Shown: positions 51,880 through 60,564 of the stretch, piece after piece
Layout: every line of letters starts with the position of its first letter
Position numbering within the stretch: the stretch's first letter is position 1
Assembly: GCA_002345675.1 (NCBI GenBank)
Contig: DDWL01000002.1
Coordinates: 51,076-115,075, forward strand
DNA from: Bacteroidales bacterium UBA2287
Lineage (GTDB): Bacteria; Bacteroidota; Bacteroidia; Bacteroidales; Tenuifilaceae
Reading direction: 5' to 3'
Length of the DNA: 64,000 bases
The notes under the pieces: generated by a model
Told to the model about the DNA's origin: nothing
The model's input: the letters and a program-made list of their open reading frames with translations, nothing else
The model's database searches: none
Translations under genes and position numbers: made by a program

Positions 51880-52515
51880 ATGAATAGGAAAAAACTACTA
51901 AGTAGAGCATTGCTTTTAAGCATAATTACAATTGGTTACAATATTGCCGAAAGTATAATTTCGGTATCATTTGGAGTTACCGACGACACGCTTGCGCTAC
52001 TTGGATTTGGGGTTGACAGTTTTGTTGAAGTAATTTCGGGGATTGGCATTTTACACCTTGTTATACGATTACAAAGAGCTAACGACGAGTCGCCCGACCG
52101 CTTTGAGCGTCAAGCCCTTCGCATTACTGGTTTTGCTTTTTACCTACTTGCAGCAGGATTGGTTATTGGTTCGGCAATAAATGCTTACCTAGGTACAAAA
52201 CCCGATACAACAATTGTAGGTATTATTATTTCGTCGGTTTCAATACTCACAATGTGGTTTTTAATGCGAGCAAAATTGAAAGTTGGAAAGCAACTAGGTT
52301 CCAATGCCATTATTGCCGATGCAAATTGCACTCGAACCTGTTTTTACCTGTCGTTTTTGCTGCTTGCCTCCAGTTTACTGTTTGAACTTTCGGGCATAAG
52401 GTGGATTGACATAATAGGTTCGCTTGGCATAGCTTGGTTTGCTTTTTCCGAGGGTCGCGAAGCTTTCGAAAAAGCGAGAAACGTTTCCCATTCCTGTAGC
52501 TGCGGTTGCCACTAA
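51880..52515 (+). CDS. Cation efflux family transporter, short form with Cys-rich tail
   Basis: The start is the ATG at 51880; an open frame continues upstream to 51841 through the repeat. The 211-residue product has about six helices (LLLSIITIGYNIAESIIS; GFGVDSFVEVISGIGILHLV) of the cation-efflux fold, but lacks the cytoplasmic C-terminal domain. The second helix has GVDSFVE where CDF proteins have SDxxHDLxD. The C-terminus HSCSCGCH offers four cysteine/histidine ligands. It resembles the TMEM163-like subgroup. The metal and direction of transport are uncertain. Confidence 0.82.
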   Translation: MNRKKLLSRALLLSIITIGYNIAESIISVSFGVTDDTLALLGFGVDSFVEVISGIGILHLVIRLQRANDESPDRFERQALRITGFAFYLLAAGLVIGSAINAYLGTKPDTTIVGIIISSVSILTMWFLMRAKLKVGKQLGSNAIIADANCTRTCFYLSFLLLASSLLFELSGIRWIDIIGSLGIAWFAFSEGREAFEKARNVSHSCSCGCH

Positions 52516-52529
52516 AACAGTGATTCTCC

Positions 52530-52656
52530 ATTCAATTATTCAATTGTTCAATTGTTCACTTGTTCACTTGTTGAGTTAATTGGTTGATTGAGTTATTCAA
52601 TTGTTCTATGGTTTTATTGTTCAAATGTTCTATTGCTCAATGGTTCTATCGTTCAT
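52530..52656. repeat. Low-complexity 'ttcaattgttcaattg' repeat
   Basis: Degenerate words TTCAATTGTTC, TTCACTTGTTGAG, TTCAAATGTTCTATTG repeat here. The 369-bp gap to the next gene holds only this array, AT-rich DNA and a -7 box; I see no gene. Confidence 0.75.
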
Positions 52657-52837
52657 TTTTGTACGTATTCGCTTAAAAGTTTTTTGCCACGGGCTTTAGG
52701 ATACTTACCATAAATCCTTTTTTCATGTGTATAAACTAAAATGTTTCATTTTTCCCCGAAATATTTACCTCTAACAACCTGCTGTAAAACCTAAAAAAAT
52801 ATGATTGAAACTGCTATATAGTTGCATTTCTTATGGA

Positions 52838-52845
52838 TAACTTTG
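52838..52845 (+). promoter_or_regulatory. -7 promoter box (TAACTTTG)
   Basis: TAACTTTG fits TAnnTTTG, 39 bp before the ATG of the carboxyltransferase gene. No convincing -33 element at the usual 19-21 bp distance is seen. Confidence 0.45.
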
Positions 52846-52884
52846 CTGCATAGCAATGTAACTTGAAATTTTAAATAGCAAGAT

Positions 52885-55800
52885 ATGAGCAGGAGACTTA
52901 AAATTCGCGATTTAACCCTACGCGACGGACAGCAGTCGCTTTTTGCAACCCGAATGCCGCAGAGCGATATCGACAGGGTGCTTCCGTTATACCGCAATGC
53001 AGGATTCTATGCTATGGAGGTTTGGGGCGGGGCAGTGCCCGATTCGATAATGAGATTTCTGAACGAAAACCCATGGACTCGCCTCGAAACCATTAAGAAA
53101 GAAGTTGGTGGAACAACTTTGCTTGCTGCACTTTCGAGGGGTCGCAACCTGTTTGGCTATAATCCCTATCCCGAATCGGTTATCGAAGGTTTTAACCGCA
53201 ATGCAGTTGAGTCGGGCGTGGGCATTATGCGTATTTTCGACTGCCTTAACGATGTGGAAAATATTCGTTCAACAATTAAATACGTTAAAAATGCTGGCGG
53301 ACTTGCCGATTGCGCCGTTTGCTACACTATCGATCCAAAGTTGCCCGAAAAGGAGGAGCTCCGAAAGAAGTTAACCCGTAAGGATTTGCCCGAAAAAATA
53401 TTCGGTGTTCAGTACTTCATCGATAAGGCTAAAGCAATGGAGGCAATGGGCGCCGATATGATTTCGCTTAAGGACATGGCCGGTTTGGCTTCGCCAATTG
53501 AAACGGCTCGCATTATTAAGGGTTTTAAAGCGAATCTTAAAGTTCCTGTCGATTTTCACACCCATTGCACACCCGGATACGGTTTAGCATCAACCTTAAC
53601 TGCCATTTTAAATGGTGCCGACATTATCGACACAAACCTTTTATACTTTGCTGGCGGAAGCGCTGCACCTGCATGGGAGCTGGTTTACCTTTTTTGTAAA
53701 AAGTTAGGAATTGAAGTCGATGGTAACCCCGAAGTTATTTCCCAAATAAACGTATTACTTAAGGATATTAGGCTTAACAGTCTAGCAAGCGTTGACAGCT
53801 ACAAGCAAATTCCCATCGATTTTGACATTGCGAAGGATACACTGCCCGAGAACATCGACAGGCTATTCGACGAAGCCATTGCCTTTGCAAAGGACGAGAA
53901 TGAGGATAAACTACTTGTGGCGTGTCATGCCATTGAGCTGTACTTCAATTTTCCAGCACCCGAGGAAAGAGTTAAACGTGCCGAAATTCCTGGCGGCATG
54001 TACACCAATATGCTTTCGCAGCTAAAGCAACTTGGGTTAGCACATTTACTCGACAGGGTTCTCGAGGTTGTTCCTGTGGTTCGCCTCGATGCTGGTTGCC
54101 CACCTTTGGTTACACCATCGAGTCAAATTGTTGGAGCGCAGGCAGTAAACTGTGTAATTGACGAAAACGCTGGAAAGCCATTCTACACTAATATTTCCAA
54201 TCAATTTTTAAATATGGTTAAGGGCGAATATGGCGAAACACCAATTCCCATAAGCCCCGAGTTTCGCAAAAAGATTTGCGGTTTCGACGATGAGCGTCCA
54301 TACGATATAGGTGCCTACAAATCTCCCGAAAACCCTACATTAAAAGAGGTAGGTGGCCTAAAACTGGCAAAGGACGAAAAGGAGATGCTTCTGCTTGAAC
54401 TTTTCCCTGCAGTTGCCAACGATTTTTTGCTAAAGCAACGTAAGGCCGAGTTCGAAAACATTCGCAAGGAGCGAAAAATTCAGAAGGCAGAAATACGTAA
54501 GAATATGAAATTTAAGGGAAAGTTGCTTGTTCGCGACTTAACCCTGCGCGATGGTCAGCAAAGCATGCTAGCAACCCGAATGAGTTTACCCCAAGTGGAA
54601 AGCGTTTTGCCGCTTTACAAGGAAGCTGGTTTTTACGCAATTGAGGTTTGGGGTGGGGCAGTTCCCGATAGCGTAATGCGTTACCTGAACGAAGATCCTT
54701 GGTATCGACTTCATGTTATTAAAAAGGGAATAGAAGGAAGAAGTAAACTTACAGCCCTTTCGCGCGGACGAAATTTGTTTGGTTACGATCCTTACCCCGA
54801 GGATGTTATTGAAGGATTTAACCGTCTTTCGGTAAAGCATGGTGTTGATATAATGCGCATTTTCGATTGCTTGAACGACCTGAACAACATGCGTACAACC
54901 ATTAAGTACGTTAAGGATAGTAATGGTCTTGCCGATTGCGCCATTTGTTACACTGTTAACCCAAAGTTTTCGGGCAAACAAAAAGCTATTGCCTTTATAA
55001 AAGGCAAAAAGTTGCCAACCGACGTATTTACCATCGATTACTTTGTTGAAAAGGCAATGGAACTTGAGCGAATGGGTGCCGATATGATTACCATAAAGGA
55101 TATGGCAGGGCTTATAACTCCAACCGATGCAGGCGAACTGGTTAGCAAACTGAAAAAAGCAGTTAACGTTCCTATCGACTTTCACACGCATTGCACTCCC
55201 GGTTATGGTTTGGCATCGACACTTATGGCAATTTTACATGGAGCCGATATGGTGGATACTTGCATTCTGAATTTTGCTGGAGGACCTGCTGCGCCTGCAT
55301 TTGAGATAGTTCAAATTTTTGCCGATAAGTTGGGCCTCGACACTGGAGTAAACCTCGATGCTGTTGTTAAAATAAACAGGGAATTGAAGCGAATTCGACT
55401 CGAACTAGCCGAATACGACTCGTACAAGCAGTTCCCCATCGATTTCGACATTACCTCCGACGACCTTCCTGCGGAAGTTGAAAAATGGTTCGACGATGCC
55501 ATTATATTCGCACGTAAAGGAGATGAAGATGAACTGCTTGAGGTTACCCGAAAAATTGAAGCTTGGTTCAACCTCATTGCGCCCGATAATATGGTTCGCG
55601 ACGCCGAAATTCCTGGCGGTATGTACACCAATATGCTGGCACAACTACGCCAAATGAAAATGGAACAGCTGCTCCCTCGAGTTCTCGAAATGGTTCCACT
55701 TGTTCGAATCGAGTCGGGTTGCCCACCACTTGTAACGCCAACTAGCCAAATTGTAGGTGCACAGGCGGTTAACTGCGTTATTTCGCAAAGTCAAGGGAAA

Positions 55801-56223
55801 GATTTGTATTCGAACGTTTCAACTCAATACTACAATTTGGTTAAGGGACTTTACGGTAAAACACCTATTCCCATTGCGCCCGAGTTTCGAAAGAAAATTT
55901 GCGGTAGCGAGGAAGAGTTTCCCTTCAATTCGCTTAGCTATAAAGTTCAGGATAACCCAATAATTCTCGAAGACTTTGGCGGAATTCAGCTTGCTGCCAC
56001 TGAGGAGGAGCGTTTACTGCTCGAACTTTTCCCAAATGTTGCCCGAAACTATCTTCAAAATAGAAAAGAAACAGAAGTTTTCGAACTGAAAACGCAAATA
56101 GCGCAGGAAATGAACATTGTTTCGGAGGAGAAGCGAAAGGAGTTTATGAACCTTACAAATGAGGAGAAGTCGGAACGCATAATGAAGGGGTTGCTGTATA
56201 ATTCAACCGACGAAGGCTGGTAG
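52885..56223 (+). CDS. Tandem-duplicated carboxyltransferase (pyruvate carboxylase subunit B / oxaloacetate decarboxylase alpha type)
   Basis: A single 1112-residue frame contains two complete carboxyltransferase modules, residues 1-540 and 541-1112. Each has the HMGL-like barrel and the conserved PYC_OADA C-terminal domain. Key residues recur 542 apart: RDGQQS (Arg13, Arg555), the lysine of LKDMAG/IKDMAG (Lys196, Lys738; carbamylated in relatives) and FHTHCTPGYG with HxH metal ligands (His225/His227 and His767/His769). Both copies therefore look catalytically competent. No biotinyl domain (AMKM) is fused and none of the other subunits lie next to it. Relatives transfer a carboxyl group between biotin and pyruvate/oxaloacetate. 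An internal ATG at 54505 begins the second module, matching a fused pair of ancestral genes. Confidence 0.9.
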   Translation: MSRRLKIRDLTLRDGQQSLFATRMPQSDIDRVLPLYRNAGFYAMEVWGGAVPDSIMRFLNENPWTRLETIKKEVGGTTLLAALSRGRNLFGYNPYPESVIEGFNRNAVESGVGIMRIFDCLNDVENIRSTIKYVKNAGGLADCAVCYTIDPKLPEKEELRKKLTRKDLPEKIFGVQYFIDKAKAMEAMGADMISLKDMAGLASPIETARIIKGFKANLKVPVDFHTHCTPGYGLASTLTAILNGADIIDTNLLYFAGGSAAPAWELVYLFCKKLGIEVDGNPEVISQINVLLKDIRLNSLASVDSYKQIPIDFDIAKDTLPENIDRLFDEAIAFAKDENEDKLLVACHAIELYFNFPAPEERVKRAEIPGGMYTNMLSQLKQLGLAHLLDRVLEVVPVVRLDAGCPPLVTPSSQIVGAQAVNCVIDENAGKPFYTNISNQFLNMVKGEYGETPIPISPEFRKKICGFDDERPYDIGAYKSPENPTLKEVGGLKLAKDEKEMLLLELFPAVANDFLLKQRKAEFENIRKERKIQKAEIRKNMKFKGKLLVRDLTLRDGQQSMLATRMSLPQVESVLPLYKEAGFYAIEVWGGAVPDSVMRYLNEDPWYRLHVIKKGIEGRSKLTALSRGRNLFGYDPYPEDVIEGFNRLSVKHGVDIMRIFDCLNDLNNMRTTIKYVKDSNGLADCAICYTVNPKFSGKQKAIAFIKGKKLPTDVFTIDYFVEKAMELERMGADMITIKDMAGLITPTDAGELVSKLKKAVNVPIDFHTHCTPGYGLASTLMAILHGADMVDTCILNFAGGPAAPAFEIVQIFADKLGLDTGVNLDAVVKINRELKRIRLELAEYDSYKQFPIDFDITSDDLPAEVEKWFDDAIIFARKGDEDELLEVTRKIEAWFNLIAPDNMVRDAEIPGGMYTNMLAQLRQMKMEQLLPRVLEMVPLVRIESGCPPLVTPTSQIVGAQAVNCVISQSQGKDLYSNVSTQYYNLVKGLYGKTPIPIAPEFRKKICGSEEEFPFNSLSYKVQDNPIILEDFGGIQLAATEEERLLLELFPNVARNYLQNRKETEVFELKTQIAQEMNIVSEEKRKEFMNLTNEEKSERIMKGLLYNSTDEGW

Positions 56224-56256
56224 TCGAAACGTTTCAATCTAATATTTTTACAGTTC

Positions 56257-56292
56257 AACCCGACGAATCAACAGTTCGTCGGGTTTTTATTT
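56257..56292 (+). terminator. Rho-independent terminator of the carboxyltransferase gene
   Basis: A stem AACCCGACGAA / TTCGTCGGGTT (56257-56267 / 56275-56285) with a 7-nt loop is followed by TTTATTTTTT. Confidence 0.88.
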
Positions 56293-56332
56293 TTTAAGAT
56301 TTTAGTTGAACTCATATTTGCACTGTAATTCA

Positions 56333-56369
56333 GCAAGATTGGACAATACGCAAAGCAAGATTGGACAAT
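56333..56369 (+). promoter_or_regulatory. Putative operator: GCAAGATTGGACAAT direct repeat, 22-bp period
   Basis: GCAAGATTGGACAAT occurs at 56333-56347 and 56355-56369, so copies start 22 bp apart (two helical turns). It lies 44 bp before the TonB receptor ATG. Same-face direct repeats of this spacing are the normal target of LytTR regulators; such a regulator is encoded 4 kb downstream. The consensus itself is not a proven LytTR site. Confidence 0.5.
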
Positions 56370-56412
56370 TAGTAAAGAAATAACAGGGCAACCTTTGCAG
56401 AAAAACAAAACT

Positions 56413-58554
56413 ATGAGAACAACAACATTACTACTCGCAATTCTGCTTTCAGCAGTAAGTATTTCGGCCCAAATTGTGGTTAAAGGCTTAGTTTCCGATT
56501 CGAAAGGAGAAGTTTTAGCCGGGGCGAACGTATTCATAAAAGGTTCGTACGATGGAACCGCAACAATTGACGATGGTTCCTTTTCGTTTAAAACTTCACT
56601 TTCGGGTAAGCAAACCCTTGTAGCAACTTTTATTGGCTTCGCCAATCAGGAAAAGGAAATTTTGCTCGACGCCAAAACCGTTGAAGTAAAGTTTACGCTT
56701 AAAGAGGAAACAAACCGCATAAACGATGTGGTAATTTCGGCAGGAACCTACGAAACAGCCGACCGTAAGCGAAGTGTTACACTTCAGCCATTGGATATTG
56801 TTACAACCCCAAGTGCAGCAGGCGACATTTATGGTGCGCTAACTGCATTGCCCGGAACGGCTACTGTTGGTGAAGATGGTCGCCTGTTTGTTCGCGGAGG
56901 CGATGGCTACGAAACCAAAACCTTTATTGATGGTTTGCTTTCGAAAAAACCTTACAGTTCGAACGTTCCCGATTTACCCTCACGTGGTCGCTTTTCGCCA
57001 TTTATGTTTAGTGGAACTACTTTTAGCACAGGAGGATACTCAGCCGAGTATGGTCAGGCGCTTTCGTCGGCACTTATTTTAAACACAACAGCATTTCCAC
57101 AGAAAACCCAAACCGACATTTCGTTAATGACCATTGGCGGTAGCGTTTCGCAAACACTAAAGGGCGATAAAACATCGGTTTCGCTTGGGTTGGATTACAC
57201 CAATCTTGGTCCATATTTTCAAATTGTATCGAACAAGTTTACTATGAATCAGTATCCCGAATCGGTTGGTGCGTCGGTAATATTTCGTCAAAAGTTAACC
57301 GAAAGTGGCATATTGAAAGTATTCAGCACCTATTCGGGAACAAGGTTTGGCTTAAAATACCCCGACCTCTCGCAGCAAGGTGCTATGTCGAACATTGCCA
57401 TAAGCAATCAGAATAGCTATACAAACATATCGTTTAGCGATGAGTTGGGAAGTGGCTGGTTTATGAAAACTGGAGTTGCACTTACCCTCGACGAGAATAA
57501 TTTGAATTTGGAAACCTCAACGGTTGACGAAGGAAATAGAAATGTACAGGCAAAAATTTCTTTTAAAAAGACATTTACACCAAATGTATCGCTTCTTTTT
57601 GGCGCAGAGGAAACGTTTAATCGATTTAACCAGAACTACAAAGTTGTAAGTACATTTTTTACCAATAGCAGCAATTTCGACGATTTTGGCTCGGCGCTTT
57701 TTGCCGAAACGGAGTTTCGACCCATTAACGGATTGGCAATTAGGGCAGGAGTGAGGGGTGAGCATAGCACTTTGCTAAACGACCAAAACGTTGCTGCAAG
57801 GCTGTCGGCTGCCGTAAAGCTAACCAAATCGGCACAGGTTTCGGTTGCCTACGGTAACTTTTACCAAACCCCCGAGGAGAACCTTTTGCGCTTTACACAC
57901 TCGCTTGGTTTTGAGCAAGCCAACCATTTAATTGTCAATTACCAGTGGGAAAAAAGCGATAGAATTTTAAGAGTTGAAGCATACCGAAAGGACTATAAAG
58001 ATTTAGTAACCTACAACTCAACTGAATTTTGGAATGGTAACCTTTACGCAAATTCGGGAAGAGGACGCGCACAGGGAATCGATTTGTTTTTTCGCGACCG
58101 CAGAACGTTTAAAAGTTTTGAGTACTGGGTTTCGTACTCGTATGTCGACTCGAAACGTAAATACCGCGACTACCCAACAATGGTAACCCCTTCGTTTGCA
58201 CCAAGCCATTCGGCAAGTGTTGTTGGTAAAAAGTGGGTTCAAAGCATTACAACGCAATTTGGTATGTCGGCAACTTTTGCAACTGGTAGGCCATACAATA
58301 ACCCAAATAGCTCAAGTTTTATGGATGGACGCACAGCATTTTACAACGATATAAGCATTAACTGTAGCCATTTGCGCACAATTCTCGATAAGCCAACAAT
58401 CATTTACTTATCGATAAATAATCTCTTGGGTCGCGACAATGTTTTTGGGTACAGATACTACACACAGCCAAATGCACAAGGAGTTTACGAGTCGATGCCC
58501 GTTAAATCCGAATCGAAACGGTTTTACTTTGTAGGGGTATTCATCACTATATAG
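56413..58554 (+). CDS. TonB-dependent receptor with carboxypeptidase-like N-terminal domain
   Basis: The start is the ATG at 56413; the open frame extends to a TTG at 56395. The 713-residue product has a signal peptide (MRTTTLLLAILLSAVSISAQ), a CarboxypepD_reg domain (about 21-108; VVKGLVSDSKGEVLAGANVFIKG in part), a plug (about 110-240; LTALPGTATVGEDGRLFVRGGDGYETKTFIDG region) and an outer-membrane beta-barrel ending FYFVGVFITI. No SusD-like partner follows, so it is probably not a glycan SusC protein. It imports a substrate using TonB/ExbBD energy; the cargo is unknown. It ends just before a repeat array. Confidence 0.93.
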   Translation: MRTTTLLLAILLSAVSISAQIVVKGLVSDSKGEVLAGANVFIKGSYDGTATIDDGSFSFKTSLSGKQTLVATFIGFANQEKEILLDAKTVEVKFTLKEETNRINDVVISAGTYETADRKRSVTLQPLDIVTTPSAAGDIYGALTALPGTATVGEDGRLFVRGGDGYETKTFIDGLLSKKPYSSNVPDLPSRGRFSPFMFSGTTFSTGGYSAEYGQALSSALILNTTAFPQKTQTDISLMTIGGSVSQTLKGDKTSVSLGLDYTNLGPYFQIVSNKFTMNQYPESVGASVIFRQKLTESGILKVFSTYSGTRFGLKYPDLSQQGAMSNIAISNQNSYTNISFSDELGSGWFMKTGVALTLDENNLNLETSTVDEGNRNVQAKISFKKTFTPNVSLLFGAEETFNRFNQNYKVVSTFFTNSSNFDDFGSALFAETEFRPINGLAIRAGVRGEHSTLLNDQNVAARLSAAVKLTKSAQVSVAYGNFYQTPEENLLRFTHSLGFEQANHLIVNYQWEKSDRILRVEAYRKDYKDLVTYNSTEFWNGNLYANSGRGRAQGIDLFFRDRRTFKSFEYWVSYSYVDSKRKYRDYPTMVTPSFAPSHSASVVGKKWVQSITTQFGMSATFATGRPYNNPNSSSFMDGRTAFYNDISINCSHLRTILDKPTIIYLSINNLLGRDNVFGYRYYTQPNAQGVYESMPVKSESKRFYFVGVFITI

Positions 58555-58555
58555 A

Positions 58556-58800
58556 ACACAATAGAACACAGATGACGCAGATTAAACAGATAGCCACAGA
58601 TTTTTTGACAAACAGAAAACAGAAAACAGAAAACCGACATCCAACATCAATTAACAAATTAACTCAATTCCCCGATAGTTATCGGGGCAATTAACTCAAT
58701 TAACTCAATTAACTCAATCAACTCAATCAACTCAATTAACTCAATTAACCAATTTTACACTGAGCAGCGATGCCCTGAGTTTATCGAAGGGTCGAAGTGC
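58556..58800. repeat. Low-complexity repeat array with a CCCCGATA palindrome and dispersed 51-bp element
   Basis: After the receptor gene come 'aacacagat' words, CAGAAAACAGAAAAC, a perfect hairpin CCCCGATA-GT-TATCGGGG (58670-58687), seven or so AACTCAATT repeats and, at 58749-58799, the reverse-oriented copy of the 51-bp element at 13210-13260 (one mismatch). No gene is seen. Confidence 0.8.
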
Positions 58801-58825
58801 AACTAATTAACTCAAACAAAACAAA

Positions 58826-59461
58826 ATGAAAAAACTAATCATCACCGCAATTGCCCTAACCATGTTAGGAAATGTAATGGCTCAGCAGCCAAATTTCGAA
58901 AGCGCCATTAGGGAAACGCTTACGCTACTCGATAGCGCCAAAACTCCAAACGACATGCAACAAGTATTAGGTCGATTTACCCGTATTTCACAGGCCGAGA
59001 GTAACCGTTGGGAGGCATTTTACTACCTTGCATACACGCAAATAAATTTTAGCTTTTGGGAAAAGGACGGCGACAAGAAAGATGCAATTCTCGACGAGGC
59101 CCAAAAGAGTATTGATAAAGCGCTCGAAATAAATGGGGATAAATCGGAGCTATTTGCACTGCAGGGATTTTTGTATCAAGGTCGAATTCAGGTTAGCTCC
59201 ATGCGTGGAATGACCTACTCGCCTAAAGCAGCCGAAATTTTGGAAAAAGCCATTAAGGAGAATCCCGAGAATCCTCGTGCTCATTTTTTAATGGGACAAA
59301 ATATTTACTATACGCCTGCTATGTTTGGTGGTGGAAGCAAAAATGCTTTACCTAAATTTCAAAAGGCAAAGGAACTTTTCGAAAAGGAGAATAGCAAAAG
59401 TGGTATTGAACCAAAGTGGGGAGTTAAGTCGAACCAGCGAATACTCGACAAGTGCAGCTAA
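58826..59461 (+). CDS. Exported TPR-like protein
   Basis: The 211-residue protein has a signal peptide (KKLIITAIALTMLGNVMAQ) followed by helical repeats. The helix pair AILDEAQKSIDKALEINGDKSELFALQGFLYQ and AAEILEKAIKENPENPRAHFLMGQNIYY, quoted only in part here, fit tetratricopeptide repeats in the C-terminal half. It should be a periplasmic or outer-membrane-associated scaffold. It lies between the TonB receptor and the LytS/LytTR pair, so it may help the receptor system, though repeats and a separate promoter intervene. Family not named. Confidence 0.75.
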   Translation: MKKLIITAIALTMLGNVMAQQPNFESAIRETLTLLDSAKTPNDMQQVLGRFTRISQAESNRWEAFYYLAYTQINFSFWEKDGDKKDAILDEAQKSIDKALEINGDKSELFALQGFLYQGRIQVSSMRGMTYSPKAAEILEKAIKENPENPRAHFLMGQNIYYTPAMFGGGSKNALPKFQKAKELFEKENSKSGIEPKWGVKSNQRILDKCS

Positions 59462-59480
59462 TTCTTGGAAGCAATCTGAA

Positions 59481-59510
59481 TTGGCAATAAAACCTAAATG
59501 TTTACCTTTG
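59481..59510 (+). promoter_or_regulatory. Promoter of the sensor kinase/LytTR operon
   Basis: TTG (59481-59483), 19 bp, TACCTTTG (59503-59510) fits the -33/-7 pattern, 14 bp before the ATG at 59525. An upstream ATG at 59498 would precede transcription start and is therefore unlikely to be used. Confidence 0.72.
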
Positions 59511-59524
59511 AAATAAAAAATAGT

Positions 59525-60556
59525 ATGCTCAACGTGAAGCAATGGATTATAAGAGCCTTAAGGGACACCCTAATTGTAATGGCAATAGGCCTTGCAATAA
59601 GTACAATTTTTGCTGGGTTTGGATTGTGGACATCCCTTGAGGCTTTTAAAAGAGTAGGACTATACTCCTTTGTAATTGGCTTCTCGCTATGGAAGGGTAA
59701 CGAGGCTATTGGTTATATTATTCATCACTATTACCCTTGGGATAAAAACCCTAAGAGAACACTTCTACTCAATTTAATTTCTACATTACTCTTCTCATCA
59801 TTTGTAATTTTTGCAGTAAACTATTTCCTGTTTCCTTTGCTTTACGGGCATGGTATTGGTAAAACACCAAGACTATTCTTTTTAATCGGGATAATTCAAC
59901 TCTTTATTTCATTGCTCATAACAAGCATTTTCTACGTTAAACAGTTTTTTTTAGAATGGTTAAAAACTTCGGTTAATGAGGAAAAATTAAAACAAGAAGC
60001 CATACAGCTACGCTACGATGCGCTTAAGAGCAATGTAAACCCTCATTTTTTATTCAATAGCCTTAGCGTTTTAACATCGTTAGTCGACACCGATACGCAG
60101 AAGGCAAAGCAGTTTATTCAGCAATTTTCTAATATTTACCGTTACGTTTTGGAGCATCGCGATAGCGAAATTGTTCCCCTTTCCGAGGAGGTTAGTTTTA
60201 TTGAATCGTTCACAAATTTGCATCATATTCGGCACGGAGAGAATTTGCAGGTAAGCATTAATGTTGATGATACAACTGGTTACATAATCCCTCTTTCGCT
60301 ACAAATTCTTTTGGAAAATTGCTTTAAGCATAACATTATTTCCGAAGAAAAGCCACTTACTGTAAGGGTTTGGAGAGATAATGATTATATAGTAGTTCAA
60401 AATAATTTTCAAAGGCGTAACACAATTCACGAGTCGGGAGGGGTTGGACTCGAAACTATATCGAAGCGATACGAGTATATTTCCGAGAGGAGAATAGAAA
60501 TTATTCATACAGCTAATCATTATACAGTAAAAGTTCCAATAATTAAAACCGTTTAG
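59525..60556 (+). CDS. LytS-type sensor histidine kinase (His_kinase family)
   Basis: The ATG at 59525 gives a 343-residue protein. It has four hydrophobic helices (about 10-145), a short coiled coil (EEKLKQEAIQLRYDALKSNV) and the His_kinase core with NPHFLFNSLSVL (His174 is the phosphoacceptor). The ATPase lobe shows LQILLENCFKHN (N-box) and GGVGLETISKRYEY (G-box). This is the LytS/YehU type that partners LytTR regulators; the cognate regulator starts 8 bp downstream. The membrane domain contains no recognisable ligand module. I chose 59525 over 59498 because a -7 promoter box lies between them. Confidence 0.93.
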   Translation: MLNVKQWIIRALRDTLIVMAIGLAISTIFAGFGLWTSLEAFKRVGLYSFVIGFSLWKGNEAIGYIIHHYYPWDKNPKRTLLLNLISTLLFSSFVIFAVNYFLFPLLYGHGIGKTPRLFFLIGIIQLFISLLITSIFYVKQFFLEWLKTSVNEEKLKQEAIQLRYDALKSNVNPHFLFNSLSVLTSLVDTDTQKAKQFIQQFSNIYRYVLEHRDSEIVPLSEEVSFIESFTNLHHIRHGENLQVSINVDDTTGYIIPLSLQILLENCFKHNIISEEKPLTVRVWRDNDYIVVQNNFQRRNTIHESGGVGLETISKRYEYISERRIEIIHTANHYTVKVPIIKTV

Positions 60557-60564
60557 CTATAACA

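Noticed and set aside
52822..52845. Full -33/-7 promoter for the carboxyltransferase gene
   Set aside because: The TTG at 52822 is only 13 bp from the -7 box, too close for a normal -33 element; only the -7 box is reported.
54586..55191. 201-codon frame antisense to the carboxyltransferase
   Set aside because: It mirrors the third-codon-position pattern of the strongly conserved gene on the plus strand and has no recognisable domains.
52885..56223. Frameshift or assembly artefact joining two genes
   Set aside because: The frame is open throughout, module spacing is uniform at 542 residues and the two halves differ enough in DNA sequence to exclude a simple assembly duplication; it remains to be checked with reads.
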